Positions 1 through 6,138 of a stretch of DNA of 10,627 bases are shown one piece after another. The stretch is from contig CALJTX010000027.1 in assembly GCA_937975705.1 (NCBI GenBank), positions 1 to 10,627 on the forward strand, given 5' to 3'. The position numbers were made by a program, and so were the translations under genes. The number at the start of each line of letters is the position of its first letter. Position 1 is the stretch's first letter. The notes below the pieces were generated by a model that saw only the letters and a program-made list of their open reading frames with translations, was not told the DNA's origin and ran no database searches. The DNA is from an uncultured Flavobacteriia bacterium (GTDB taxonomy: Bacteria > Bacteroidota > Bacteroidia > Flavobacteriales_D > Crocinitomicaceae).

Positions 1-102
1 TTTTTGAAGCAATTTCCGAAGGAAATGATGGAATGAAGGATTTCAGCCTTTAAGCTTGCTTAAATGGATGAAATACGAATTGAATCAAATACGAAGTATT
101 GC

Positions 103-182
103 TTCAACAAAAAAAGAATGTGTTAATGTGCTTTTATCCACTGCACGTCGGTCCAACGGGATCTTTAATCCCAGCAAAAAGA
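103..182 (+). repeat. 80-bp direct repeat, copy 1
   Basis: This block matches 2072-2151 in the same orientation at 77 of 80 positions. The three differences are all C/T transitions (positions 135, 153 and 157). It begins ttcaac followed by seven A residues, and ends in a short hairpin (gggat, loop cttta, atccc) and cagcaaaaaga. In this copy the hairpin stem is five pairs. The similarity ends abruptly on both sides. This copy lies in the gene-free region downstream of the gene at 329-1483. Confidence 0.9.
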
Positions 183-208
183 CTTTTTCTTGTGATCTAA
201 AAACAAGA

Positions 209-229
209 TCGCGCGATGAAAGCGCGCGA
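209..229. repeat. G/C-rich perfect hairpin
   Basis: This is a perfect seven-pair inverted repeat, tcgcgcg / cgcgcga, around the loop atgaaag. It is conspicuous because the surrounding sequence is AT-rich. No run of T follows on either strand, so it does not look like an intrinsic terminator. It belongs to the hairpin chain at 1-328. Confidence 0.7.
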
Positions 230-273
230 CTCCCAGCGAAATGAAGCTCGCTTCAATTTGAAAAATACGAGTT

Positions 274-297
274 AAATAAAATGCGCAGCATTTATTT
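274..297 (-). terminator. Possible weak terminator after the type B T9SS gene
   Basis: A stem of ten pairs with one bulged base (274-284 with 288-297, loop GCA) lies 32 bp downstream of the stop at 329-331. Read on the minus strand, the downstream arm runs into ttttattt and then a second T-rich stretch, which fits intrinsic termination. The stem is AT-rich, so it would be weak. It could equally be just another member of the hairpin chain. Confidence 0.35.
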
Positions 298-328
298 CAT
301 TTTAATTTCAGTAAAACCAAAAGAATTT

Positions 329-1483
329 TCAGTGAATAATATGAATATATCCGCTCTTATTATTTTCTTTCGATGAAATCATATAAAAATATACACCATC
401 CATTAATTCCTCGTCATTAATCGATTTTCCAATAAATGGCGGACCACCAAATGAATATTCGTAAACCAATTGACCCCATCTGTTCATTATAGTCAAATTG
501 AACGCTTGACAATTTTGAAAATAAGTTTCAAAATTTAATTCGTCGTTAACTCCATCATGATTAACCGTAATAACATTTGGCAAATCAATCTTATCAATTG
601 TGAAATATAAAACATTAATACTATCTGTTTCTGTTCCCATTGAATTTGATACCTGGACCCAATATGTGCCGCCTTGGGTTACTTCAAAGTTTGAAGAAGT
701 GCTTCCATTTTGCCAATGATAGCTGCATCCCAAACAATTTGCATTTAGCATTAAAATTTCGCCTTCACATACCGTAGTATCATTACCAATGTTTACTTGA
801 GGCTTTTCTTGAAGCCAAACTAAACTGATACTATCAATTCCCATTCGTATGCCATTGGCACTAAAAGGGTCGATTGTAAGGGTGATGTTAAGATCGTCAT
901 CAGTTGGTAAAAATTTGATGAGATGAGCGCTATTAGTTGCTTTAAAATTCACGGTTCTCAATTCCCATGGTAACGAGTTACTATTATAAGGTTCGCTACT
1001 AAGTGTTGGTGCGGTAATTCCGATTAAAACAGAATCTACAAAAACGGACCATGAACCACTAGAGTCTAAAGCAGCTGCTTGCTTGACAACTGTTTGATAA
1101 AACCGAATTTGATAATTTTCTCCAGGAATTAGACCGTTTACATTCTGCATTATTCCTTCTCGAAAAAGTTGCCCGTCTGGTGGATAATAGGAATGAACGC
1201 CGCTTGTAAAAGTATTACCTGAATAAGGATTTCCATTAATTCCTGTCGGTAGGTATGGGCCAGTCAATCCTGTCACATCGCTTGTTGCTTCGCCTACAGA
1301 GGTTGCATTTGACACAGGGTCACCAAATGGGACTTGTACCCAACCATTAGGTGTATTTGCACTACCTATTATTCCATCTAAATCTCCATTATAAAATGAT
1401 TGTCCATAAATCACTAAATTTCCGAGACAACAGATAAGGAAAGCAGCTATTTTACAGGCTAAAGTATCTTCCTTTTTATACAT
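329..1483 (-). CDS. Secreted T9SS type B protein (gliding-motility-associated C-terminal domain)
   Basis: The 384-residue product starts with a signal peptide (about 1-28, basic start, hydrophobic stretch from residue 12, ending IYGQ). Residues about 29-225 form a beta-rich domain with NGW, SGSWSVFVDSVLIG and IDSISL segments, reminiscent of jelly-roll carbohydrate-binding or DUF642-like modules, though not clearly assignable. Residues about 230-295 look like an Ig/PKD-like domain (GNDTTVCEGE to GGTYWVQVSN). Residues about 300-384 are a gliding-motility-associated C-terminal domain (CHU_C/TIGR04131 type): LPNVITVNHDGVNDELNF, NRWGQLVYE and LMDGVYFYM are its hallmark segments. Known members are exported by the T9SS and often stay on the surface. 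The role here, perhaps adhesion or ligand binding, is inferred. The start follows an AT-rich leader 53 bp after the lipoprotein gene at 1537-1920, so the two may be cotranscribed. Confidence 0.85.
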   Translation of the reverse strand: MYKKEDTLACKIAAFLICCLGNLVIYGQSFYNGDLDGIIGSANTPNGWVQVPFGDPVSNATSVGEATSDVTGLTGPYLPTGINGNPYSGNTFTSGVHSYYPPDGQLFREGIMQNVNGLIPGENYQIRFYQTVVKQAAALDSSGSWSVFVDSVLIGITAPTLSSEPYNSNSLPWELRTVNFKATNSAHLIKFLPTDDDLNITLTIDPFSANGIRMGIDSISLVWLQEKPQVNIGNDTTVCEGEILMLNANCLGCSYHWQNGSTSSNFEVTQGGTYWVQVSNSMGTETDSINVLYFTIDKIDLPNVITVNHDGVNDELNFETYFQNCQAFNLTIMNRWGQLVYEYSFGGPPFIGKSINDEELMDGVYFYMISSKENNKSGYIHIIH

Positions 1484-1536
1484 GTTATCCTATAATTTTC
1501 AATGGAAAATCGTCATACGTTCTGTCAAATTAACTT

Positions 1537-1920
1537 TTAATCAACGCGCAATTTAATCGAATAATGTTTTTCTTTTCCGTAGTTCCCATTTCTACCATAG
1601 GACACATCGAGTAACCTAATTGTATGGTTTTTAAATTCAGTCATAGGAGAAATGTCATAATCCATGACACCCAAGATAAAATCTTGCTCATTGTTTAGGT
1701 TGATTTTCACCACGACACTTCCCGGAACCCAACATTCCGATCCTGGTGGGCAACGCGTTTCTTTTTCCAAGTTGGTGAAAGAAATCTCGTAAGGAACACC
1801 ATCTATGTTAACAGTCGCCATTTTGTTGAAGTCAATGCTAATGTCTTCATTTAAATTGAAGGTTTCCTTTTTGCAACCTGCCAGCAATAATATAAATGTG
1901 AAAAAAATAATTGTTTTCAT
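1537..1920 (-). CDS. Small lipoprotein of unknown function
   Basis: The 127-residue product has a lipoprotein signal peptide ending in LLAGC, with Cys16 as the lipidation site, followed by KKE. After a linker comes a compact beta-rich region with the motif RCPPGSECWVPG (Cys57 and Cys63). Similar RCP-x-G-x-x-C-x-x-x-G motifs occur in many uncharacterised Bacteroidota lipoproteins; the paired Cys residues may form a disulfide. I do not recognise a function. It is the first gene of a likely two-gene minus-strand unit with the T9SS protein at 329-1483, and a TAnnTTTG promoter element lies 42 bp upstream of its ATG. It faces away from the gene at 2172. Confidence 0.8.
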   Translation of the reverse strand: MKTIIFFTFILLLAGCKKETFNLNEDISIDFNKMATVNIDGVPYEISFTNLEKETRCPPGSECWVPGSVVVKINLNNEQDFILGVMDYDISPMTEFKNHTIRLLDVSYGRNGNYGKEKHYSIKLRVD

Positions 1921-1962
1921 AAGATATAGTTAAAGTCAATGAATTAATATCTTGTTCTTAAA

Positions 1963-1970
1963 CAAAAATA
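1963..1970 (-). promoter_or_regulatory. Bacteroidota-type -7 element for the lipoprotein gene
   Basis: On the minus strand this reads TATTTTTG, a full match to the Bacteroidota -7 consensus TAnnTTTG. It lies 42 bp upstream of the ATG at 1920, leaving a leader of roughly 35-40 nt. At the expected -33 spacing only TTTT is found instead of TTTG. The surroundings are AT-rich, so a chance match is possible. Confidence 0.45.
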
Positions 1971-2010
1971 AGGAAATAAGTTTGTATCTAAAAGCCTGAC
2001 AAAAAAGGCC

Positions 2011-2069
2011 TTAAGTTGATCAAAAACTAACTTAAAATAATCTTTTGATTTTTAAGTTGTCTAGTTTTT
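2011..2069. repeat. Nested inverted repeats in the divergent intergenic region
   Basis: Two alternative hairpins overlap here. The first pairs ttaagtt (2011-2017) with aacttaa (2029-2035). The second is longer: 2022-2037 pairs with 2050-2069, giving sixteen A/T-rich pairs interrupted by a four-base bulge (gtct, 2059-2062). They lie between the divergent starts at 1920 and 2172, just left of the 80-bp repeat, so they are not ordinary gene-end terminators. They could be a protein-binding site or part of a repeat element; the function is unknown. Confidence 0.5.
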
Positions 2070-2071
2070 AA

Positions 2072-2151
2072 TTCAACAAAAAAAGAATGTGTTAATGTGC
2101 TTTCATCCACTGCACGTCGGTTCAATGGGATCTTTAATCCCAGCAAAAAGA
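2072..2151 (+). repeat. 80-bp direct repeat, copy 2
   Basis: This is the second copy of the sequence at 103-182, same orientation, 77 of 80 identical. Its internal hairpin has six pairs (tgggat, loop cttta, atccca, 2126-2142), one more than in copy 1, because a C/T change restores a T-A pair. It ends 20 bp before the ATG at 2172, so it makes up most of the upstream region of that T9SS gene and would cover its -33 region. Confidence 0.9.
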
Positions 2152-2158
2152 TTTAAAG

Positions 2159-2166
2159 TAATTTTG
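2159..2166 (+). promoter_or_regulatory. Possible -7 element very close to the start codon
   Basis: TAATTTTG matches TAnnTTTG and lies five bases before the ATG at 2172. If used, transcription would begin at or next to the start codon, giving a leaderless or nearly leaderless mRNA. The best -33 candidate, TTTA at 2133-2136, is an imperfect match at long spacing and falls in the loop of the hairpin in the 80-bp repeat. The site may be fortuitous. Confidence 0.35.
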
Positions 2167-2171
2167 CCCTC

Positions 2172-3080
2172 ATGAAGAAATTAATTACAACGCTTCTCCT
2201 ATTGAATATCGCCACGAGCTCAGCGCAAACGGTTTCCATATCTGATTTTTTTGAATACAACCTTTTCAATGCTGGCGTATACGTAACTGCGGGCAATGGC
2301 TATGCAACGGGCAATAACGAGTTAGGTGATCTAGAAAAAGGAATGCGCTTCAACGCGCAGACAGGCCTACCTAACAGCAATGGTTACCTTACCAATGTAC
2401 TTGCCTGGATTCCGTTCAAAAGCAACAATTCTGGAACAGGGCAATTCACGGTAAAAATCTATGAATTTGCAACAATAGATAGCCTCGGCGCACTGCTCGG
2501 ACAACAAACATACGCGCTTCAAAATCTGGATACCGTTACAGACAACTACTATTACTTGGGAGGACCTTTAGCGCTAGGTGGCAAACCATACAATGTGGAT
2601 GTTGCTTTCAGTAATCCGATAGCAATTCCAAGTTCGAAAGATATTTTGGTCATGATTGAACTGCCCACAACCCCTGGAGATAACATCGGTATTATGTCAA
2701 ACCTCAATGGCGATTTCCCTTTGGCAGCAAGCCATTCATTTGAAGTGCAAGCAGACGGCACACTGGTCAATCTGCATGATGCTTGGCTGAACCAACTTGA
2801 TGTAGCTATGGCTATTTTCCCGGTGATCAACCTGACCAATTCAATTGTAGAACAAGTTATTCATTGCGAAGTATTCCCGAATCCAACAAGCTCAACATTG
2901 TATTTCAGCGCCGCTGAGGATATTGAACAAGTCACAATTCACGCACTTGACGGCAAATTAATCGGCACAACCCAAACAGCATCTATTGATGTGAGTTATT
3001 TGCAACAAGGTGCTTATTATTACGCGCTTACCACGAAATCTGGCGGAGTCGTAAAAGGGAACTTTTTGAAGATTGATTGA
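2172..3080 (+). CDS. Secreted protein with T9SS type A sorting domain
   Basis: The 302-residue product starts with a typical signal peptide (MKKLITTLLLLNIATSSAQ, probable cleavage around residues 18-19). The middle, about 20-220, is beta-rich with no catalytic motif that I recognise. From about residue 230 comes a Por-secretion-type tail (TIGR04183 type): CEVFPNPTSSTLYF, IHALDGKLIG, then VSYLQQGAYYYALTT and a short basic end, GNFLKID. Such tails direct export through the T9SS and are usually removed on the cell surface. The gene is monocistronic as far as can be seen and converges on the lipoprotein gene ending at 3091, only 10 bp away, with no hairpin terminator between them. Its upstream region is largely the second 80-bp repeat. 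Ligand or substrate is unknown. Confidence 0.88.
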   Translation: MKKLITTLLLLNIATSSAQTVSISDFFEYNLFNAGVYVTAGNGYATGNNELGDLEKGMRFNAQTGLPNSNGYLTNVLAWIPFKSNNSGTGQFTVKIYEFATIDSLGALLGQQTYALQNLDTVTDNYYYLGGPLALGGKPYNVDVAFSNPIAIPSSKDILVMIELPTTPGDNIGIMSNLNGDFPLAASHSFEVQADGTLVNLHDAWLNQLDVAMAIFPVINLTNSIVEQVIHCEVFPNPTSSTLYFSAAEDIEQVTIHALDGKLIGTTQTASIDVSYLQQGAYYYALTTKSGGVVKGNFLKID

Positions 3081-3090
3081 GCCAATCCCC

Positions 3091-3810
3091 CTACTCCACC
3101 TTTGTATATTTCAAAGTACAAGTTCCCGGAACACCGAACGCAGAATTTGAAACCAAGTTCTTGTATGAAAATATTAATTTGAATGCAGAGCCGGCGTCAT
3201 TCATCTCGCCTACGGCAGAAAATCGTGATAGCCACATATTGCTCACTTGAATGTATTGTTGGGGAAGGTCAATCTGCTGCTGATCAATATGAGCATCTAT
3301 TTCTGTATTCGGAGAATAGGCAAACATATCTGTAGTCTGAATCAGGCCATCTTGGGCACCAATCACAAATGTTACCGTCGAATCTGGGAAAAAGACCCCA
3401 TTGCAATCTCCATGTGTTTTCCAAGTACCCACCCAATTGGAACGATCAAAGGCCACCACAACATTGCGGGTGGTCGTAACTTCACCAGATTTCAGTTGGG
3501 CTGAGTATTGGATAGTGTAATTACCTTTTTTAGCCGTATTGACCGTACTGAGTACCGCTACGCTTGGCTTGCTGCCATCGATATCTAGTGCGATTGCACC
3601 CTTATCTATCAACTCACCGCCAACTGGCACCTGCAGTGTGGCCTCACCAATTAATTTGATCCCAGGGGTGTAAACACAATTACCATCATTCTTTTGGGCT
3701 GCCGGGTTGTAATTTGAGGCCAGTGGATCGGTACAACCTCTTTTCGAACAAGCAAAAAGTCCGGCAAAAAGTACAGTTTCCAATAAAAGTTGGGTAGTGA
3801 ATCGTTGCAT
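3091..3810 (-). CDS. Lipoprotein with GCTDP motif and DUF5011-like Ig domain (paralog A)
   Basis: The 239-residue product has a lipoprotein signal peptide ending LFAC (Cys21). Next comes the Cys-bracketed motif GCTDPLASNYNP to NDGNCVY, common in Bacteroidota exported proteins, then an Ig-like domain resembling DUF5011 (about 45-125: GGELIDKGAIALD, GNYTIQYSA, VVVAF). The last part, from SNWVGTWK on, is a beta-rich, lipocalin-like region with Cys residues in GDC and GTC. The frame is open to a TTG at 3819, but the ATG at 3810 aligns exactly with the paralog at 5261-5986 and is preferred; ATG 3813 is also possible. The N-terminal halves of the two paralogs are about seven-eighths identical, while the C-terminal halves are far more divergent. 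A shared element lies upstream at 3846-3892. The function is unknown; it is probably anchored in a membrane facing the periplasm or the surface. Confidence 0.85.
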   Translation of the reverse strand: MQRFTTQLLLETVLFAGLFACSKRGCTDPLASNYNPAAQKNDGNCVYTPGIKLIGEATLQVPVGGELIDKGAIALDIDGSKPSVAVLSTVNTAKKGNYTIQYSAQLKSGEVTTTRNVVVAFDRSNWVGTWKTHGDCNGVFFPDSTVTFVIGAQDGLIQTTDMFAYSPNTEIDAHIDQQQIDLPQQYIQVSNMWLSRFSAVGEMNDAGSAFKLIFSYKNLVSNSAFGVPGTCTLKYTKVE

Positions 3811-3845
3811 CATTTTCAAGTTTTGACTATTTAACTTGAGACAGT

Positions 3846-3892
3846 AACGCGGTAAAGTGGCGTATATTTTATTTGATGGAAGAATTAGAACT
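3846..3892 (-). promoter_or_regulatory. Conserved upstream element, copy A
   Basis: This 47-bp block matches 6022-6068 at 42 of 47 positions without gaps, including an uninterrupted tggcgtatattttatt and ggaagaattagaact. Both copies end about 35 bp upstream of the start codon of a paralogous lipoprotein gene. Weaker similarity continues towards the gene (ttgaga in both). No clear TAnnTTTG is present, so it may be a divergent promoter, an operator or an untranslated leader retained from the duplication. Confidence 0.5.
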
Positions 3893-3910
3893 TGGTAGCA
3901 GGTGCACCGT

Positions 3911-5200
3911 CTACTTTACTACATTCACAATCTCCACGCCTTTCGCAGTAGTAACTTGCAGCAAATACATTCCTTTGCGCAAGAAACTTGTTTCTAAGGA
4001 GAATTCGAGATCTTTCAATTCTGAAGTGTAAATCAACTTGCCGTCGGCCTGATAGAGCGCTATTTTTTGCAGTTCAGCATCGCTTGAAATTTGAATCACA
4101 TCTGAGAAGGGATTCGGAAAAACTTGGACCGCTGGGTTTGGCAGTGGTTCGGGAATGGATGCGGATGGCGCTAATCTTGTTGGACGAGACTCATAACAAT
4201 CACTTTGGATGCGCATCATGTCGAAATAAAGTGCGCCTGTATTGCTAATGGTGCCTTGAGACACGACCAAACCTGTTTGCAAAGAGACACCATAAATTGC
4301 CAGACCTGTGCCAGATCCGCTGATGAAGAAGTAAATCATATTCACGGGGTCAATGGTTGAGCTCCCGTTAACGGAAAAAGCCGAAACGCCTAAAGATTGC
4401 ATACTGACTTTTGAAACCTCGCCAGTCATGACGTTCACTCTACCGAGATGAACAGCTGCAGAATCAAAAACTTGGGTAGTCAGCATGGTTTGTGGATCGT
4501 AGAATTGCGAATAATAGTTCGTGCGAATTAGGCCATACAAGGCGGTATCTGCGCAGCTGTAGGTGAAGTTATCGAAGTACTGACCTCCGTTAGGAAAGCT
4601 TAAGGTTGGATTAGAGAAAATACCACCTGTGTACATATCTAAGCCTACTAATTGCGCACCAGTTGAATAATAAAACACCATTTGATGCGGGTCAATGGCG
4701 CTGCCTGAAAATGCAAATCCTTGACCGATAGAATTTGGCGAGATTTCGGTGATGGTTCCTGTTGCAGCATCTATAGTTGCCAAAAACATTGCTGGCATTA
4801 GCCCTCCCGTTTGCGGATTGGGGATGTTTCTGCGCGATAAACCATACATCAGGGAATCAGAGGTGTTGAATCTAAAAAGATCGAAGTATCCAGTTCCGTT
4901 CGGATTGTTGATTGTTGCCGTATTGGAGATTTGACCTGTTGAAAGATCAATAGACTTTAGACCGTTGTCGCCAAAAAAACAAAATTGGTTGGTGTACGGA
5001 TTGAGTGCCGCTCCCGTTAAATTGATGGAGGAAGAAATCGAGCTTTGGCTGATATTCGTGGCAATTCCCGTTGCCGGATCCATGGTAGCGAGGAACACGC
5101 CCGATGGGTTGTTGCGGGCCAAACCAAACATGGTAGAACCTAATTGGGCGAATGAAAAAGTGGCAATGAGGATAAATGATATGAGTATCAGTGACTTCAT
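3911..5200 (-). CDS. Secreted three-repeat (propeller-like) protein with T9SS type A tail
   Basis: The 429-residue product has a signal peptide (MKSLILISFILIATFSFAQ). Residues about 24-335 hold three repeats of 94 to about 115 residues. Each starts (M/L)(F/Y)GL-x-R-x-N, continues through a D/N-x-x-TG turn, an (L/I)(N/D)P segment and a second TG turn, and ends near G-x-x-YFD (104-107, 206-210, 322-327). This pattern suggests a beta-propeller with two blades per repeat, which is inferred. Residues 358-429 are a T9SS type A tail (VQVFPNPFSDVIQIS, YQADGKLIY, LRKGMYLLQV). The frame extends to a TTG at 5221, but the ATG at 5200 gives the better signal peptide. The gene lies between the two paralogous lipoprotein genes, 60 bp after the upstream one, suggesting cotranscription and perhaps a shared surface task. 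No enzyme motif is seen. Confidence 0.86.
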   Translation of the reverse strand: MKSLILISFILIATFSFAQLGSTMFGLARNNPSGVFLATMDPATGIATNISQSSISSSINLTGAALNPYTNQFCFFGDNGLKSIDLSTGQISNTATINNPNGTGYFDLFRFNTSDSLMYGLSRRNIPNPQTGGLMPAMFLATIDAATGTITEISPNSIGQGFAFSGSAIDPHQMVFYYSTGAQLVGLDMYTGGIFSNPTLSFPNGGQYFDNFTYSCADTALYGLIRTNYYSQFYDPQTMLTTQVFDSAAVHLGRVNVMTGEVSKVSMQSLGVSAFSVNGSSTIDPVNMIYFFISGSGTGLAIYGVSLQTGLVVSQGTISNTGALYFDMMRIQSDCYESRPTRLAPSASIPEPLPNPAVQVFPNPFSDVIQISSDAELQKIALYQADGKLIYTSELKDLEFSLETSFLRKGMYLLQVTTAKGVEIVNVVK

Positions 5201-5260
5201 GGAGCTATGTTTTGTAAACAAAACACCAAGTTAGTCTATTTGTTCTTATGTTGTTCAACC

Positions 5261-5986
5261 CTACTCCACCTTCGTATAAACCAACTCACATATCCTAGGA
5301 AAGACGGTGTAAAAGAAACTATTTGGCGAAAAATCATAATCGACGGTCAGTTTAAACGCCGTTCCATCCTCATTCATGTTGCCATGAGCTGTGAAAAAGG
5401 AGGTTTCAAAAGTATATTGAACATATTGCTTCTTCATATGAATTTGGTCCAAATAAACGGTGGCTTCGAGAAACTCATTAGGCGCATAATACAACATATC
5501 AGTTGTTTGGACCCTATTACTTTGATCTCCTTCCACAAAAGTCAACAAAGAATCAGGATGAAATAATTGCGCGGGGCCGCAATCTCCTTGTGGTTTCCAA
5601 GTCCCGACCCAATTGGAACGGTCAAACGCCACCACAACTTTGCGAGTGGCAGTTACTTCACCAGATTTCAGTTGGGCTGAGTATTGGATAGTGTAATTTC
5701 CTTTTTTGGCTGTATTGACCGCATTTACAACCGCCACGCTTGGTTTACTTCCATCTGCATCAATTGCAAATGCACCTTCATCGATCAATTCACCGCCAAC
5801 AGACACAAGCAGTGTGTCTTCTCCAATTAATTTGATTCCGGGTGTGTAAACACAATTCCCATTATTCTTTTGGGCTACAGGATTGTAATTGGAGGCCAGT
5901 GGATCGGTACAACCTCTTTTCGAACAAGCAAAAAGCCCGGCAAAGAGCACAGTTGCGAATAATAGTCGGGTAGGGAATTGTAGCAT
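5261..5986 (-). CDS. Lipoprotein with GCTDP motif and DUF5011-like Ig domain (paralog B)
   Basis: This 241-residue lipoprotein is the paralog of the one at 3091-3810. It has the same layout: signal peptide ending LFAC (Cys21), GCTDPLASNYNP to NNGNCVY motif, DUF5011-like Ig domain (GGELIDEGAFAID, GNYTIQYSA, KVVVAF) and a C-terminal beta-rich region beginning SNWVGTWK. At DNA level the N-terminal part contains exact 44-bp matches to the paralog (5892-5935 with 3716-3759, and 5655-5698 with 3479-3522). In the C-terminal region only scattered segments agree (GDC, FxPDS, QTTDM, MN-x-x-G-x-AFKL, the end YTKVE). The ATG at 5986 is the natural start. The gene leads the minus-strand cluster ending at 3091, and its upstream region is shared with the divergent ABC transporter unit. 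The function is unknown. Confidence 0.86.
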   Translation of the reverse strand: MLQFPTRLLFATVLFAGLFACSKRGCTDPLASNYNPVAQKNNGNCVYTPGIKLIGEDTLLVSVGGELIDEGAFAIDADGSKPSVAVVNAVNTAKKGNYTIQYSAQLKSGEVTATRKVVVAFDRSNWVGTWKPQGDCGPAQLFHPDSLLTFVEGDQSNRVQTTDMLYYAPNEFLEATVYLDQIHMKKQYVQYTFETSFFTAHGNMNEDGTAFKLTVDYDFSPNSFFYTVFPRICELVYTKVE

Positions 5987-6021
5987 TATATTGGAATTTA
6001 AATTGTTAGATTTGAGAAAGG

Positions 6022-6068
6022 AACGCGTTTAAATGGCGTATATTTTATTCGAAGGAAGAATTAGAACT
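6022..6068 (-). promoter_or_regulatory. Conserved upstream element, copy B
   Basis: This is the counterpart of 3846-3892 (42 of 47 identical), starting 36 bp upstream of the ATG at 5986. It lies in the 152-bp divergent gap between paralog B and the ABC transporter unit. Conservation here, while the C-terminal coding halves have diverged, hints at shared regulation of the two lipoprotein genes, although retention from a duplication also explains it. Confidence 0.5.
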
Positions 6069-6138
6069 CAGAGGTAGTTTCGGTTATGCGTCTCTGATAA
6101 TTTTAAACTATCTTCACACTACTAACAATTTCTTGCAA

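Larger units (their letters stand above)
1..328. other. Gene-free, hairpin-rich repetitive region
   Basis: I see no convincing gene here; the one long plus-strand frame (56-244) starts at TTG and has no recognisable protein features. The stretch is instead a chain of small inverted repeats: 12-17/21-26 (loop GAA), 49-55/58-64, 88-92/96-100 (loop GAA), 158-162/168-172 (loop CTTTA), 188-193/203-208, 209-215/223-229 (seven G/C-rich pairs), 239-246/251-259 (one-base bulge) and 274-284/288-297 (loop GCA, one-base bulge). Three loops are GNA triloops closed by C-G, a class known to form very compact DNA and RNA hairpins. The word aaatacga occurs three times (71, 87, 263), and tcccagc follows two of the hairpins. 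Together with the 80-bp repeat at 103-182 this resembles a REP-like or other intergenic repeat family, which is an inference. The left boundary lies outside the window. Confidence 0.6.

Noticed and set aside
56..244. 62-codon plus-strand frame
   Set aside because: It starts at TTG, runs through several hairpins and half of the 80-bp repeat, and shows no domain, signal peptide or coding bias.
1..300. CRISPR array
   Set aside because: The hairpins differ in sequence and spacing; there are no regular direct repeats with unique spacers and no cas gene.
2552..2839. 95-codon minus-strand frame inside the T9SS gene
   Set aside because: It is a shadow of the clearly coding plus strand, which has a signal peptide and a T9SS tail; it has no features of its own.
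3081..3090. Terminator between the convergent genes ending at 3080 and 3091
   Set aside because: Only 10 bp separate the stops and no inverted repeat spans them.
5208..5225. Seven-pair hairpin (tgttttg / caaaaca, loop taaa) near the start of the gene at 3911-5200
   Set aside because: It sits just upstream of the preferred start codon at 5200 and overlaps the alternative TTG start. It is too short and AT-rich to support a terminator or regulator call.
6068..6105. Possible promoter and small stem (tcagag / ctctga) upstream of the ABC unit
   Set aside because: TAATTTTA at 6098-6105 misses the -7 consensus by one base, no good -33 box is found, and the stem is short with an 18-base loop.
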